A stretch of 64,000 nt of DNA from Pseudomonas sp. Teo4 (GCF_034387475.1 NZ_JAXCIL010000006.1:1-64000), one strand, 5' to 3'; shown: positions 49,296 through 58,967, numbered from the stretch's first letter. The notes: generated by a model from the letters alone, not told the origin. Numbers and translations: made by a program.

Positions 49296-50497
49296 CGCAG
49301 CAGCTCCAGGCCTTGATCGAGCGCAGCGAAGAACCGTTGCAGGTCGTCGCTGTCGTTGTAGATACCCAGCGACACCCGGATCGCCCCCTCCAGCCCCAGC
49401 CCCTTGAGCAAGGGCATTGCACAATGATGGCCGGCGCGCACAGCGATGCCTTGTTCAGTGAGCAGATGGGCGATATCAGCGTTGTGCACACCTTCAATCA
49501 CAAAGCTGGCCAGGGCTGCTTGGGGCGTACCCAAAACACGAATGCCGTCGCGGTCTGCCAGGCCTCGCAGCAGGTGCTGGTGCAGGCTCGCCTCATGGTT
49601 TTCGACGGCATGGACGTCAAGGCTGGCCAGGTAGTCCAGGGTTGCGCCCAGGCCGATGACACCAGCAATCGGCGGCGTACCCGCTTCGAATCCTAAAGGT
49701 GCCGGACGGAAACTGGCGCTCTGGTAATCAGCCATTTGCACCATCTCGCCGCCGAACTGCCAGTGGCGCAGCAGGTCGAGGGCCTGGCGCTGGCCATAGA
49801 GCACGCCGACCCCTTCCGGACCATAAAGCTTGTGGCTGGAGAACACATAGAAGTCGCAGCCCAGCTGTTGCACGTCATGGCGGCCGTGGACCACCCCTTG
49901 CGCGCCGTCGACCACGGTAACTGCGCCTTGGGCGCGGGCATGGGCGAGCAGGGCCGGTAGCGGTTGCCAAGTGCCCAGCACGTTGGAGAGCTGACTGACC
50001 GCCAGCACCCGGGTGCGGGGCCCGATCAACTGCAGTGCCTGGTCCAGGTCGATGCGGCCGTGCTCGTCCAGCGGCAGTACCACCAGGCGCAGGTTGCGCC
50101 GTCGTACCAGTTGCTGCCAGGGCAACAGGTTGGCGTGGTGCTCCAGGGCACTGATGGCGATTTCGTCGCCCGCCTCGAAACGGTGCTCCAGCCCATAGGC
50201 CAGCAGGTTCAGCGCCGAGGTGGCACCGTGGGTGAACACGATCTGCTGGGCGTCGGCGGCATTGAGCCAGGCGGCGACCTTGTCGCGGCTGGTTTCGAAT
50301 GCCTGGGTGGCCAGGGCGCCGGGCAGGTGTTGGGCACGATGCACATTGGCCGCGCCATGGCCGTAATAGTGGCTCAGGGCATCAAGCAGGGCCTGGGGCT
50401 TCTGGGTGGTGGCGGCGCTGTCCAGGTAGGTCTGGTGCTGCCGTTGCAGAGCGGCGATGGCGGGGAAGTCGGCACGCCAGGGGGAGGGCTGGAACAT
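49292..50497 (-). CDS. csdA: Cysteine desulfurase CsdA (SufS-like)
   Basis: PLP enzyme that removes sulfur from cysteine; 401 residues. The PLP lysine is Lys223 (FSSHKLYGPEG) and the persulfide cysteine is Cys359 (RAGHHCAMPLL). The start is taken at 50497; an upstream ATG lies inside the dapD terminator loop and is unlikely. CsdE overlaps its end. With tcdA convergent next door, this is the csdA-csdE-csdL gene set, distinct from the isc cluster. Confidence 0.92.
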   Translation of the reverse strand: MFQPSPWRADFPAIAALQRQHQTYLDSAATTQKPQALLDALSHYYGHGAANVHRAQHLPGALATQAFETSRDKVAAWLNAADAQQIVFTHGATSALNLLAYGLEHRFEAGDEIAISALEHHANLLPWQQLVRRRNLRLVVLPLDEHGRIDLDQALQLIGPRTRVLAVSQLSNVLGTWQPLPALLAHARAQGAVTVVDGAQGVVHGRHDVQQLGCDFYVFSSHKLYGPEGVGVLYGQRQALDLLRHWQFGGEMVQMADYQSASFRPAPLGFEAGTPPIAGVIGLGATLDYLASLDVHAVENHEASLHQHLLRGLADRDGIRVLGTPQAALASFVIEGVHNADIAHLLTEQGIAVRAGHHCAMPLLKGLGLEGAIRVSLGIYNDSDDLQRFFAALDQGLELLR

Positions 50498-50518
50498 GTT
50501 CGCGGGGCCTGGAATGAA

Positions 50519-50549
50519 AATCGGGTCTGGCATTACGCCAGACCCGATC
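50519..50549 (-). terminator. Terminator of dapD
   Basis: ATCGGGTCTGGC and GCCAGACCCGAT, twelve-base perfect arms around five bases, followed on the minus strand by TTTTC. It separates dapD from csdA. Confidence 0.9.
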
Positions 50550-50575
50550 TTATCACTTCAAACCGTGCAGGGTTC

Positions 50576-51610
50576 TCAGTTGTGGGCGTGCAGTGCTTCG
50601 TTCAGCTCGATGGCCGACTTGTGAGTCTTGCACTCCACGGCGCCGTTCAGCGAGTTGCGACGGAACAGCAGGTCGGTCTGGCCGGCCAGGTCGCGGGCCT
50701 TGACCACCTTGACCAGCTCGTTGTTCTCGTCGAGCAGGTTCACCTTGGTACCGGCGGTGATGTACAGGCCAGCTTCAACGGTGTTGCGATCGCCCAGCGG
50801 AATGCCGATGCCGGCGTTGGCGCCGATCAGGCAGCCTTCGCCGACCTTGATGACGATGTTGCCGCCACCGGACAGGGTGCCCATGGTCGAGCAGCCGCCG
50901 CCCAGGTCCGAACCTTTGCCGACGAACACGCCGGCCGAGACGCGGCCTTCGATCATGCCTGGGCCTTCGGTACCGGCGTTAAAGTTGACGAAGCCTTCGT
51001 GCATGATGGTGGTGCCTTCGCCGATGTAGGCGCCCAGGCGTACGCGGGCGGTGTCGGCGATACGCACGCCGGCCGGGACCACGTAGTCGGTCATCTTCGG
51101 GAACTTGTCCACCGAGAACACTTCCAGCAGCTCGCCCTTCAGGCGCGCTTCCAGTTGCAGCTCGGCCAGTTCGCTCAGGTCGACGGCGCCCTGGTTGGTC
51201 CAGGCGACGTTCGGCAGCAGCGGGAAGATGCCAGCCAGGCTCACGCCGTGTGGTTTGACCAGGCGGTGCGACAGCAGGTGCAGCTTCAGGTAGGCCTCTG
51301 GAGTCGAGGTCAGCGCGGCATCTTCAGCCAGCAGGGTGGCGACCAGCGGCTTGTGGCTTTCGGCCAGGCGGGTCAGCAGGGCGGCCTGGGCGGCATCGAC
51401 GCCCTTCAGGGCCTCGGCCAGTTGTGCAGCCTGGGCGTTGGTGAAGGCGATGGCCTGGTTGCCACCTTCGTAGCCAAGGATCGGCGCAACGGCGGCGACC
51501 AGCTCGGCGCTGGGGTTGACCAGCGGTTGGGCGTAGAAGACTTCGAGCCAGGTGCCCTGGCGGTTCTGGGAGCCGACACCGAAGGCTAGGCTGAACAGGG
51601 TAGTGGACAT
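50576..51610 (-). CDS. dapD: Tetrahydrodipicolinate N-succinyltransferase DapD
   Basis: Adds succinate to tetrahydrodipicolinate in lysine and diaminopimelate synthesis; 344 residues, the long form found in pseudomonads. The left-handed beta-helix of hexapeptide repeats is visible in the C-terminal half (GTEGPGMIEGRVSAGVFVGK, then GCLIGANAGIGIPLGD). The ATG at 51610 has GAGG seven bases upstream. It is flanked by its own terminator and an ArsC-like gene. DapE and DapC are encoded in the same window. Confidence 0.94.
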   Translation of the reverse strand: MSTTLFSLAFGVGSQNRQGTWLEVFYAQPLVNPSAELVAAVAPILGYEGGNQAIAFTNAQAAQLAEALKGVDAAQAALLTRLAESHKPLVATLLAEDAALTSTPEAYLKLHLLSHRLVKPHGVSLAGIFPLLPNVAWTNQGAVDLSELAELQLEARLKGELLEVFSVDKFPKMTDYVVPAGVRIADTARVRLGAYIGEGTTIMHEGFVNFNAGTEGPGMIEGRVSAGVFVGKGSDLGGGCSTMGTLSGGGNIVIKVGEGCLIGANAGIGIPLGDRNTVEAGLYITAGTKVNLLDENNELVKVVKARDLAGQTDLLFRRNSLNGAVECKTHKSAIELNEALHAHN

Positions 51611-51641
51611 GTGATTACCTCGTGCGAAATAGGGGAGGGGC

Positions 51642-51989
51642 TCAGGACAGTGCGGCGGCGTACAGGTCAGGCTTGAAGCCAACCAGCGTACGTGCGCCAA
51701 GGTCGAGCACCGGGCGTTTGATCATCGACGGCTGGGCCAGCATCAGTTCGACGGCCTTGGCCTGGTCGAGGTCGGCCTTGCTGGCGTCGTCGAGCTTGCG
51801 GAAGGTGGTGCCGGCACGGTTGAGGATGGTTTCCCAGCCGTGCTCGTCGCACCAGCGGTTCAGGCTGTCGCGGTCGATGCCTTGGGTCTTGTAGTCGTGG
51901 AATTCGTAGCCGACGGCTTGTTCTTCAAGCCAGGTGCGGGCTTTTTTCATGGTGTCGCAGGCTTTGATGCCGTAGAGCGTGTAGGTCAT
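51642..51989 (-). CDS. yffB: ArsC-family reductase (YffB/Spx-like)
   Basis: 115-residue thioredoxin-fold protein of the ArsC/Spx family. The N-terminal active-site region is TLYGIKACDTMKKARTWLEE, with a single cysteine as in YffB. RPVLDLGARTLVGFKP matches the conserved proline loop. True arsenate reductase motifs beyond this are not evident, so glutathione-dependent thiol reductase is the safer call. A start three codons upstream is possible. It precedes dapD on the same strand; in many pseudomonads the two are neighbours. Confidence 0.87.
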   Translation of the reverse strand: MTYTLYGIKACDTMKKARTWLEEQAVGYEFHDYKTQGIDRDSLNRWCDEHGWETILNRAGTTFRKLDDASKADLDQAKAVELMLAQPSMIKRPVLDLGARTLVGFKPDLYAAALS

Positions 51990-52117
51990 CGTGTGCATTG
52001 GGGATGACAGGCTTCCCCAATCTCTCCATTTTTCCGAAAGTCAGTCGGGGGATTATGCGGGAACGATCCTTTCAGTGCCACGGGGGTATGAGTTGAGTTT
52101 TGCAGTGCTGCACGAAC

Positions 52118-52332
52118 CGAGCGCCGCCCGCGCGGCGCATCGCGAGCAAGGCTCGCTCCTACGTTTGTTTACGGCCAATAACGTCTGTGACAAGCGCGCG
52201 CGACCGCCTTGTGTATACGACTCGAAATCAAGCCATGCGCCAGGGCGTTCGCGCGCAAATCGCGCAGGCATAACTGGCCCGAAACAAACGTAGGAGCGAG
52301 CCTTGCTCGCGATGCGCCGCGCGGGCGGCGCT
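52118..52332. repeat. 215-bp near-palindromic element with 53-bp perfect inverted arms
   Basis: Arms 52118-52170 and 52280-52332 are perfect reverse complements over 53 bases, each with a REP-like hairpin (CGAGCAAGGCTCG) and a GC-rich palindrome (GCCGCCCGCGCGGC). The inner 109 bases are an imperfect continuation: GGCCA steps and a shared GCGCGCGANCGCC core recur in inverted order. No reading frame or transposase is present. It looks like a very large REPIN-type or miniature mobile element; the class is not one I can name. Confidence 0.85.
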
Positions 52333-52348
52333 CGATCTCAGACATACC

Positions 52349-52487
52349 TCAGTCGCCACGGCCTACCCATTGGCGACTACGCTGGCCCAGGACGGACCCG
52401 GGCGATAGCCAAATCTAAGAATCATCATGTTACATATTCACCACCCGCCTGCGACTATCGTGCAGCGGCCCATGATCGCCAGTCGCC
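52349..52487. repeat. Short inverted AGTCGCC/GGCGACT sites
   Basis: AGTCGCC (52349-52355) pairs with GGCGACT (52370-52376) across 14 bases, and GCGACT (52451-52456) pairs with AGTCGCC (52481-52487) across 24 bases. They lie ahead of the antiporter start and could be regulator sites or stem-loops in the leader. The function is unknown. Confidence 0.5.
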
Positions 52488-52558
52488 GCTAACATATTGT
52501 TTCAATGGCGATGTTTCGCCCTGATGTCGATTCTGGTTCACAAAGGAAGCCTTTACGG

Positions 52559-54205
52559 ATGCAGTCAGCCTACACCGTGCTCATTTTGCTGACGCTGGTA
52601 AGCGTGTCGAAACTGGTCGGGCGAGTCATCCCGTTGCCGTTGCCACTGGTGCAGATCGCGGCGGGGGCATTGCTGGCCTGGCCGACCCTCGGGCTGCATG
52701 TTGCCCTGGACCCTGAGCTGTTCCTGTTCTTGTTCCTGCCGCCGTTGTTGTTCGCCGATGGCTGGCGTATGCCCAAGCGCGAGCTGTGGCGCATTCGCGG
52801 GCCGGTGGTCGCCTTGGCCGTGGGCCTTGTGCTGTTCACCGTGGTTGGGGCGGGCTACTTCATTCACTGGCTGCTGCCGACGATTCCGTTGCCGGTGGCC
52901 TTCGCCTTGGCCGCCGTGCTGTCGCCGACCGATGCCGTGGCCGTCTCGGCGATTACCCAGGACCGCCTGCCCACGCCGCTGATGCACATGCTCCAGGGCG
53001 AGGCGCTGATGAACGACGCCTCAGGCCTGGTGACCTTCAAGTTTGCGCTGGTAGCGGCCATTACCGGCGTGTTTTCGCTGACCGAGGCCAGCTTCACGTT
53101 TGTGCTGGTGGCCTTGGGTGGCCTGGCCGTCGGTGTCGCCTTGAGCTGGCTGATCGGTCGCCTGCGGACCTGGATGATCGCTCGTGGCTGGGATGACCCG
53201 GCCACTCACGTGGTGTTCATGTTGTTGCTGCCATTCGCCGCTTACGTGCTGGCCGAGCGCCTCGGCGTGTCCGGCATTCTCTCGGCCGTGGCTGCTGGCA
53301 TGATGCAGAGCTGGCTCGACCTGCTGCCACGCCAGACCAGCACCCGGTTACTCAACCGCAGTGTCTGGTCGCTGCTGGAGTTCGCCTTCAACGGCTTGAT
53401 CTTCCTGCTGTTGGGGCTGCAGTTGCCTGACATCATCAAGGCGGTGGTCAGCCACGAGACGACGGTTTGGCCGACCCTGGCCTGGCGCTGCCTGGATGTC
53501 CTGGCCATTTTCGGGGCGTTGATCCTGCTGCGTTTCATCTGGGTGCAAAGCATCTGGCGCGGCGTGGGGGTGGTGCGTCGCTGGCGCGGCAAACCGGCGC
53601 TGGTGCTGTTGCCGACCGCGCGCTCCTGCTGGTTGCTGACGCTGGGCGGTGTGCGAGGGGCAGTGACGCTGGCCGGTGTGATGTCGATCCCGCTGCTGAT
53701 CGGGGCGGGCAAGGCCTTCCCAGAGCGTGACCTGCTGATCTTCATTGCCGCCGGTGTCATTCTGCTGTCATTGATCACGGCCTGTGTTGCGTTGCCCTTC
53801 TTGCTGCGTGGCGTAACCAAAACGCCTGACGAGCGCCTTCATCAGGAGGTCCAGGAAGCCTGGCGCCGCACCGCTGAGGCCGCCATCCATGCCTTGGAGG
53901 CCGAAGAGGTGATCGATACCAGCGCTCCGCAGGATGCCGCGCAAGCGACCTTGGCTACCGAGCTCAAGGCACGGTTGATGGCTGAATATCGGGATGAATT
54001 GAACAGCTACAACGACACCGCCGAGGCCAGAGCCCTGGCCGAGCAGATGGACTTGCTGGAGCGGCGCTTGCGCTTGCGGGCGCTGCGGGCGCAGCGGTTG
54101 GAGTTGTACAACCTGCATCGCCAGCACCTGGTGGGCGACGAAGTGGTCCGCCAAGTGCTGGGCGAGCTGGATTTGAGCGAAGCGAACCTGGGGCAGGTCA
54201 GGTGA
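52559..54205 (+). CDS. Na+/H+ antiporter, CPA1 family
   Basis: 548-residue inner-membrane antiporter of the CPA1 (NhaP-like) family. About a dozen helices fill the first 440 residues. The ion-binding motif appears as SPTDAVAVSA and GEALMNDASGL (conserved Asn-Asp), and GGVRGAVTLAG carries the conserved arginine helix. A charged cytosolic tail of about 115 residues follows (ERLHQEVQEAWRRTAEAAIH), mostly helical. The ATG at 52559 is used; AAGGA lies about 13 bases upstream. It should exchange cytosolic Na+ or K+ for external protons. It faces the metalloprotease gene, ending one base apart. Confidence 0.9.
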   Translation: MQSAYTVLILLTLVSVSKLVGRVIPLPLPLVQIAAGALLAWPTLGLHVALDPELFLFLFLPPLLFADGWRMPKRELWRIRGPVVALAVGLVLFTVVGAGYFIHWLLPTIPLPVAFALAAVLSPTDAVAVSAITQDRLPTPLMHMLQGEALMNDASGLVTFKFALVAAITGVFSLTEASFTFVLVALGGLAVGVALSWLIGRLRTWMIARGWDDPATHVVFMLLLPFAAYVLAERLGVSGILSAVAAGMMQSWLDLLPRQTSTRLLNRSVWSLLEFAFNGLIFLLLGLQLPDIIKAVVSHETTVWPTLAWRCLDVLAIFGALILLRFIWVQSIWRGVGVVRRWRGKPALVLLPTARSCWLLTLGGVRGAVTLAGVMSIPLLIGAGKAFPERDLLIFIAAGVILLSLITACVALPFLLRGVTKTPDERLHQEVQEAWRRTAEAAIHALEAEEVIDTSAPQDAAQATLATELKARLMAEYRDELNSYNDTAEARALAEQMDLLERRLRLRALRAQRLELYNLHRQHLVGDEVVRQVLGELDLSEANLGQVR

Positions 54206-54898
54206 TCAGCTCTTTGGGTAGATCATGCGCATGAAGGCCTTGTCCTTCTCGCTGATCTGCCGGTTGATGCCGACCTCCCAATCCCCCAGGGTCAGCGCTT
54301 GGTCTATCGGGTAATGCATGATCGAGTTGCGGTCATAAGGGGTGATTTTCATGTGCGGATCATCGCTTTTGCCCAGTACGGACTCATCGACCGTTTCCTG
54401 GTCATGGCCTTTGGCTGCGTAATAGGCGTAAACCTTTGGGATGTCCCAGGGTATGTCGGCTTCTGGATGCTGGTGTTCATGCTGCATACCCAAAGCGTGG
54501 CCGAACTCATGGATCACGGTGTATTCGAAGCTGTCCATGTCTGGCGTTACGCCTAGCACCATTGATGCTCCGGCAGCCTTTCGGGACTCCGTGCCATACA
54601 TGGAGTGGTTTTGACTTGGATCGCCACCGGTGTGGATCTTTATCTCAGCTTCAAAGAGGTCGTCTTCGACGAGCTTGAACTGTAGGTTGACGAATGGCAG
54701 CCATGTGCACGCCGCCTCGAAGATCGCATTCTTCAGGGCTTTGCCTGGCTCGTTGACGAAGGATATGCGTAGGGTGCTGCCCGTCGGCCAGAACTTGTCA
54801 GCAAAGCCGATGGAGCGTTTCTGGCGACTGCGGTCGGCGGGGCTGGAGTATTCGGCAGCAAGGGGCAGTTGATGCTGTTGACCGATGATTTCAAGCAT
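54206..54898 (-). CDS. Astacin-like zinc metalloprotease (M12A type), no signal peptide
   Basis: 230-residue protein with the full metzincin site HExxHxxGxxHE (His130, Glu131, His134, Gly137, His140, Glu141; VIHEFGHALGMQHEH). The Met-turn is SIMHYP (Met194, with Tyr196 as in astacins). The upstream part ITGSTLRISF- and TWLPFVNLQF-like segments fit an astacin N-terminal fold. No signal peptide is visible from either candidate start (54898 or 54934), so export, if any, uses another route. Lower GC than its neighbours and a place next to a large repeat hint at transfer. Activity and target are inferred. Confidence 0.82.
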   Translation of the reverse strand: MLEIIGQQHQLPLAAEYSSPADRSRQKRSIGFADKFWPTGSTLRISFVNEPGKALKNAIFEAACTWLPFVNLQFKLVEDDLFEAEIKIHTGGDPSQNHSMYGTESRKAAGASMVLGVTPDMDSFEYTVIHEFGHALGMQHEHQHPEADIPWDIPKVYAYYAAKGHDQETVDESVLGKSDDPHMKITPYDRNSIMHYPIDQALTLGDWEVGINRQISEKDKAFMRMIYPKS

Positions 54899-55006
54899 GC
54901 TCTGGATTCCAGGTTGGAGTGGAAGCCAGAGCATTGGCTAGCGCCATTGCCGGATGGCGCTACATAAGTCAATGCGAGCGTGGGCCGCACAGCGGCCCCC
55001 CACCCG

Positions 55007-56203
55007 TCAGCGGTTTTGCAGGAATTCGCGAATCCGCTCTGCCGCCTCGATGCACTCTGCCAGCGGCGCAACCAGCGCCATGCGCACGCGGCCAGCGCCT
55101 GGGTTCACACCATCGACCTCACGTGACAGGTACGAGCCCGGCACTACGGTCACATGCTGCGCCTCGAACAGGTCGCGGGTGAAGTCGGCGTCGCTGCCCG
55201 GCACCTTGGCCCAGAGGTAGAAGCTGCCATCTGGACGCTGCACGTCCAGCACCGGCTGCAGGATATCCAGCACGGCATCGTACTTGGCACGGTACTGATC
55301 GCGGTTCTCGCGCACGTGGGCCTCGTCCTGCCAGGCCGCGATGCTGGCCAGTTGGGTCTGAACCGGCATGGCGCAGCCGTGGTAGGTGCGGTACAGCAGG
55401 AAAGGCTTGATGATCGAGGCGTCGCCAGCGACGAAGCCCGAGCGCAGGCCAGGCAGGTTGGAGCGCTTGGACAGGCTGTGGAACACCACGCAACGCGCGA
55501 AATCGCTGCGGCCCAGTTCGGCACAGGCGGTCAGCAGGCCGGGTGGCGGGGCGTCTTCGTCGAAGTACAGCTCGCTGTAGCACTCATCGGCGGCGATCAC
55601 GAAATCGTGCTCGTCGGCCAGTGCGATCAGCTTCTTCAAGGTGTCCATGGGTACCAGGGCGCCCGTCGGGTTGCCTGGGGAGCACAGGAACAGGATCTGG
55701 CAGCGCTTCCACACTTCGGCTGGCACTGCGTCGAAGTCCGGGTTGAAACCGTTGGCTTCCAGGCAGGGCAGGTAGTGTGGCGTGGCGCCGGCCAGCAGGG
55801 CTGCGCCTTCGTAGATCTGGTAGAACGGGTTGGGGCTGACCACCAGGCCGTCGTCGGCGCGGTTGACCACGGCCTGGGTGAAGGCGAACAGCGCCTCACG
55901 GGTGCCGTTGACCGGCAGGATGTGGCGGTCGGCGTCCAGCCAGCCGGTTGGCACGCCGAAGCGGCGCTCGCACCACTGGCCGATGGCCTGGCGCAGCGCG
56001 GGCAGGCCAATGGTGCTGGGGTACACCGCCAGTTTGTCGAGGTTGTCGGCCATGGCCTTGGCGACGAAGGCTGGCGATTCGTGTTTCGGCTCGCCAATGG
56101 ACAGGGCAATGGCGCGTTTGTCCGCTGCCGGTTTCACGCTGCCCAGCAGGGCACGGAGTTTCTCGAACGGGTAGGGCTGCAGCTGGGTCAAGGCATGATT
56201 CAT
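55007..56203 (-). CDS. dapC: Succinyldiaminopimelate transaminase DapC
   Basis: PLP-dependent class I/II aminotransferase of 398 residues, expected to convert N-succinyl-2-amino-6-ketopimelate to succinyl-diaminopimelate. The PLP lysine is in SLSKRSNLPGLRSGFVAGD, with NGTREALFAFTQAV and CSPGNPTGALVPM also typical. It lies 22 bases after glnD on the same strand, so they may be co-transcribed. DapD (50.6 kb) and DapE (43.7 kb) supply the steps on either side. Confidence 0.92.
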   Translation of the reverse strand: MNHALTQLQPYPFEKLRALLGSVKPAADKRAIALSIGEPKHESPAFVAKAMADNLDKLAVYPSTIGLPALRQAIGQWCERRFGVPTGWLDADRHILPVNGTREALFAFTQAVVNRADDGLVVSPNPFYQIYEGAALLAGATPHYLPCLEANGFNPDFDAVPAEVWKRCQILFLCSPGNPTGALVPMDTLKKLIALADEHDFVIAADECYSELYFDEDAPPPGLLTACAELGRSDFARCVVFHSLSKRSNLPGLRSGFVAGDASIIKPFLLYRTYHGCAMPVQTQLASIAAWQDEAHVRENRDQYRAKYDAVLDILQPVLDVQRPDGSFYLWAKVPGSDADFTRDLFEAQHVTVVPGSYLSREVDGVNPGAGRVRMALVAPLAECIEAAERIREFLQNR

Positions 56204-56225
56204 CGGCGCAAGGTCTCGTCAATCG

Positions 56226-58928
56226 TTAAAAGGTCACGCGGGTGGGGCTGGCATCGCTGGCCTGGCCAGCCTGCAACTGCTGGACGATCGCTTCCTGCAG
56301 GCGGCTGCACAGCTGCGGGTCGGACAGCGGCTGGTTATCGGCGTCGGTGATGAAGAACACGTCCTCCACCCGCTCGCCGAGGGTGGCGATCTTGGCGTTC
56401 TGCAGCGACAGGTCGAACTCCAGGAAGATCCGCCCGATCCGTGCCAGCAGGCCGGGGCGGTCGGGGGCGGTGATTTCCAGGATGGTCACCGGACGCTGGG
56501 CATCGTTGTGGATGGTCACCTGCGGCGCGAAGGTAAAGTGCTTGAGCTGGCGCGGTACCCGACGCTGGATGATCGTCGGGTAGTCCTCTGGGTTGCGCAG
56601 CGCTTCGGTCAGGCCATCGCGAATCTGCTTGACCCGCTGCGGGTTGTCGCCGATCGAGCCGCCGTCGTTGTCGAGCACGATATAGGTGTCGAGGGTGAAC
56701 TGGCTGCTCGAGGTGATAATCCGCGCGTCGTGGATGTTCAGGTTGAGCTGCGACATGGCCGCCACGGTCACGGCGAAGAAGTCGTGCTGGTCGGGGGCGT
56801 AGATGAAGATCTGCGTACCGCCCTCGAACTCGCGCTGGGTGGTTTCCTTGATCAGCACCAACGGCCCGCCGTCGGCCGGCTGCTGCAGGATCGCATCGCT
56901 GTGCCAGGCCACGTCGGCGGCGGTATGGCGCAGGAAGTAATCATCGCCCAACTGCGACCAGAGCTGCTCGACATCGTCGGGGTCGGTGCCTTCGCGCACC
57001 AGGATGTCCAGTGCCGCCGTCTGGGTCTGGCGAATCTGCTCTTCGCGGTCCAGCGGGTTTTCCAGGCCTCGGCGCAGGGCGCGCTTGGTTTCGGTGTAGA
57101 GCTGGCGCAGCAGGCTGGCACGCCAGGAGTTCCACAGGCTCGGGTTGGTGGCGTTGATATCGGCCACGGTCAGCACGTAGAGGTAATCCAGGCGGGTTTC
57201 ATCGCCCACATGCAGGGCGAAGTCGTTGATTACCTGCGGGTCGGACAAGTCCTTGCGCTGGGCGGTGGTGGACATCACCAGGTGGTTCAACACCAGCCAG
57301 ACGATCAGGCGGCTGTCCCAGGCCGGGAGCTGGTGGCGCTCGCAGAACGCCTTGGCGTCCACCGCGCCCAGCTCGGAATGGTCGCCCTGGCGGCCTTTGC
57401 CGATGTCGTGGTACAGGCCGGCCAGGTAGATGAGTTCGGGCTTGGGCAGGCGACCCATGAGCTTGCTGGCCAGCGGGAATTTCTCGGACACCGGCGTGTA
57501 CTGCAGCTTGCGCAGGTGCTTGATGAGGTTGAGCGTGTGGGCGTCGACCGTATAGATGTGGAACAGGTCGTGCTGCATCTGCCCGACGATCAGGCCGAAT
57601 TCCGGCAGGTAGCGGCCAAGAATGCCGTAGCGGTTCATGCGCCGCAGGTTGCGGTGAATGCCGATTTCGCACTTGAACAGCTCGATGAACAAGCTGGTGT
57701 TGCGGATATCGTGACGGAACGTTTCGTCGATCAGGTGACGGTGTTCGCGCAACAGGCGCACGGTGTCGGCGCGCACACCCTTGATCTCGGGGTGCTGGGC
57801 CATCAGCACGAAGATTTCCAGCATGGCGAACGGTGTGCGCTTGAACACGTTGGCATTCACCGCTTCTATGTAGCCGTCATGCAGGCGGAAGCGCGCATTC
57901 AGCGGTTGCGTGGCGCCGCTGTCGTCGTCGGCGAGGATCACTTCCTCGAAATGCTGGATGATCAGGTCGCACAGCTGGCTGATGCTCATCACCACCCGGT
58001 AGTACTGCTGCATGAACTGCTCGATGGCGCGCTTGGGGTTCTCGTCGCTGTAGCCCAGCAGGGCGGCAATGCTGCGCTGGTGGTCGAACAGCAGGCGGTC
58101 CTCGGCGCGACCGGCCAGCATGTGCAGGGCGTAACGCACCTTCCACAGGAAGTCCTGGGAGGACGCCAGCAGCTCGTTCTCGCTTTCCAGCAGGAAGCCT
58201 TCGCCGGCCAGGGCATGCAGGTTCAGCGTGCCGTACTGGCGTCGCGCCACCCAGAGCACCGTCTGGATATCGCGCAGGCCGCCGGGGGAGCCTTTGACGT
58301 TGGGTTCGAGGTTGTACTCGGTGTCGTTGTACTTGTGGTGGCGGGCCTTGAGCTCGGCGCGCTTGGCCAGGAAGAATTCCTTGCTTGGCCACATGTGTGC
58401 GGTACTGGTGACCTCAAGCATGCGCTGGCGCAGGGTTTCGGGGCCGGCAATGGTGCGGCTTTCCATCAGGTTGGTGATGACCGTCAGGTCGGCGCGGGCT
58501 TGCTCTGCACATTCATCGACGCTGCGCACGCTCTGGCCCACTTCCAGGCCGATGTCCCACAACAGGGTGAGGAAACGCTCGATGGCATCGCGGTACTGCT
58601 CGTGTTCGGCGGCGCCCAGCAGAATCAGCAGGTCGATGTCCGAGTACGGGTGCAGCTCACCGCGCCCGTAACCGCCCACCGCAACCAGGGCGATGCCGCT
58701 CTGGTCGCCCCAGTCGAACTGGTTCCAGGCTTGTTGCAGGATGTTGTCGACGAGCCAGGCGCGGTCTTCGATCAGCCGACGGATGTCGCGGCCGCTGCGA
58801 AAACGCCGGTCGAGCACCTCGCCGGCCTGGCGGATGGCTTTCTTGAAGGCGGCGATGGGGCTCGCCTTGAGGGCCAGTTCCGCCTGGAACTGGCCACGGT
58901 CGAACAGCTCGGGATCCACCTGGGGCAT
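56226..58928 (-). CDS. glnD: PII uridylyltransferase/uridylyl-removing enzyme GlnD
   Basis: Senses glutamine and uridylylates or deuridylylates the PII protein, so controlling nitrogen metabolism; 900 residues. Domains in order: nucleotidyltransferase ([20 protein letters not shown]), a long helical middle, an HD phosphohydrolase ([18 protein letters not shown]), and two ACT domains at the C-terminus ([20 protein letters not shown], then [20 protein letters not shown]). All catalytic motifs are intact. It shares a divergent-free minus-strand run with map upstream and dapC downstream. Confidence 0.95.
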   Translation of the reverse strand: MPQVDPELFDRGQFQAELALKASPIAAFKKAIRQAGEVLDRRFRSGRDIRRLIEDRAWLVDNILQQAWNQFDWGDQSGIALVAVGGYGRGELHPYSDIDLLILLGAAEHEQYRDAIERFLTLLWDIGLEVGQSVRSVDECAEQARADLTVITNLMESRTIAGPETLRQRMLEVTSTAHMWPSKEFFLAKRAELKARHHKYNDTEYNLEPNVKGSPGGLRDIQTVLWVARRQYGTLNLHALAGEGFLLESENELLASSQDFLWKVRYALHMLAGRAEDRLLFDHQRSIAALLGYSDENPKRAIEQFMQQYYRVVMSISQLCDLIIQHFEEVILADDDSGATQPLNARFRLHDGYIEAVNANVFKRTPFAMLEIFVLMAQHPEIKGVRADTVRLLREHRHLIDETFRHDIRNTSLFIELFKCEIGIHRNLRRMNRYGILGRYLPEFGLIVGQMQHDLFHIYTVDAHTLNLIKHLRKLQYTPVSEKFPLASKLMGRLPKPELIYLAGLYHDIGKGRQGDHSELGAVDAKAFCERHQLPAWDSRLIVWLVLNHLVMSTTAQRKDLSDPQVINDFALHVGDETRLDYLYVLTVADINATNPSLWNSWRASLLRQLYTETKRALRRGLENPLDREEQIRQTQTAALDILVREGTDPDDVEQLWSQLGDDYFLRHTAADVAWHSDAILQQPADGGPLVLIKETTQREFEGGTQIFIYAPDQHDFFAVTVAAMSQLNLNIHDARIITSSSQFTLDTYIVLDNDGGSIGDNPQRVKQIRDGLTEALRNPEDYPTIIQRRVPRQLKHFTFAPQVTIHNDAQRPVTILEITAPDRPGLLARIGRIFLEFDLSLQNAKIATLGERVEDVFFITDADNQPLSDPQLCSRLQEAIVQQLQAGQASDASPTRVTF

Positions 58929-58967
58929 CGCGTCGCGTTCCTGTCGTAGTGTTTGCCTAGTGTGGGC

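Larger units (their letters stand above)
51990..52558. other. 569-bp gene-free interval
   Basis: Between the ArsC-family gene and the antiporter. It holds the 215-bp near-palindromic element at 52118-52332 and, to its right, repeats of AGTCGCC/GGCGACT. No credible reading frame, tRNA or other RNA gene was recognised in it. GC content varies sharply: the palindrome arms are very GC-rich and the 52410-52510 part is AT-richer. Confidence 0.75.

Noticed and set aside
50498..50533. Upstream ATG for csdA
   Set aside because: It lies in the loop of the dapD terminator and lacks a ribosome binding site.
51990..52558. Prophage or integron attachment site
   Set aside because: No integrase, tRNA or direct repeats were seen; the interval holds palindromes only.
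56508..58949. 813-codon plus-strand frame opposite glnD
   Set aside because: Antisense shadow of glnD; no family motifs.
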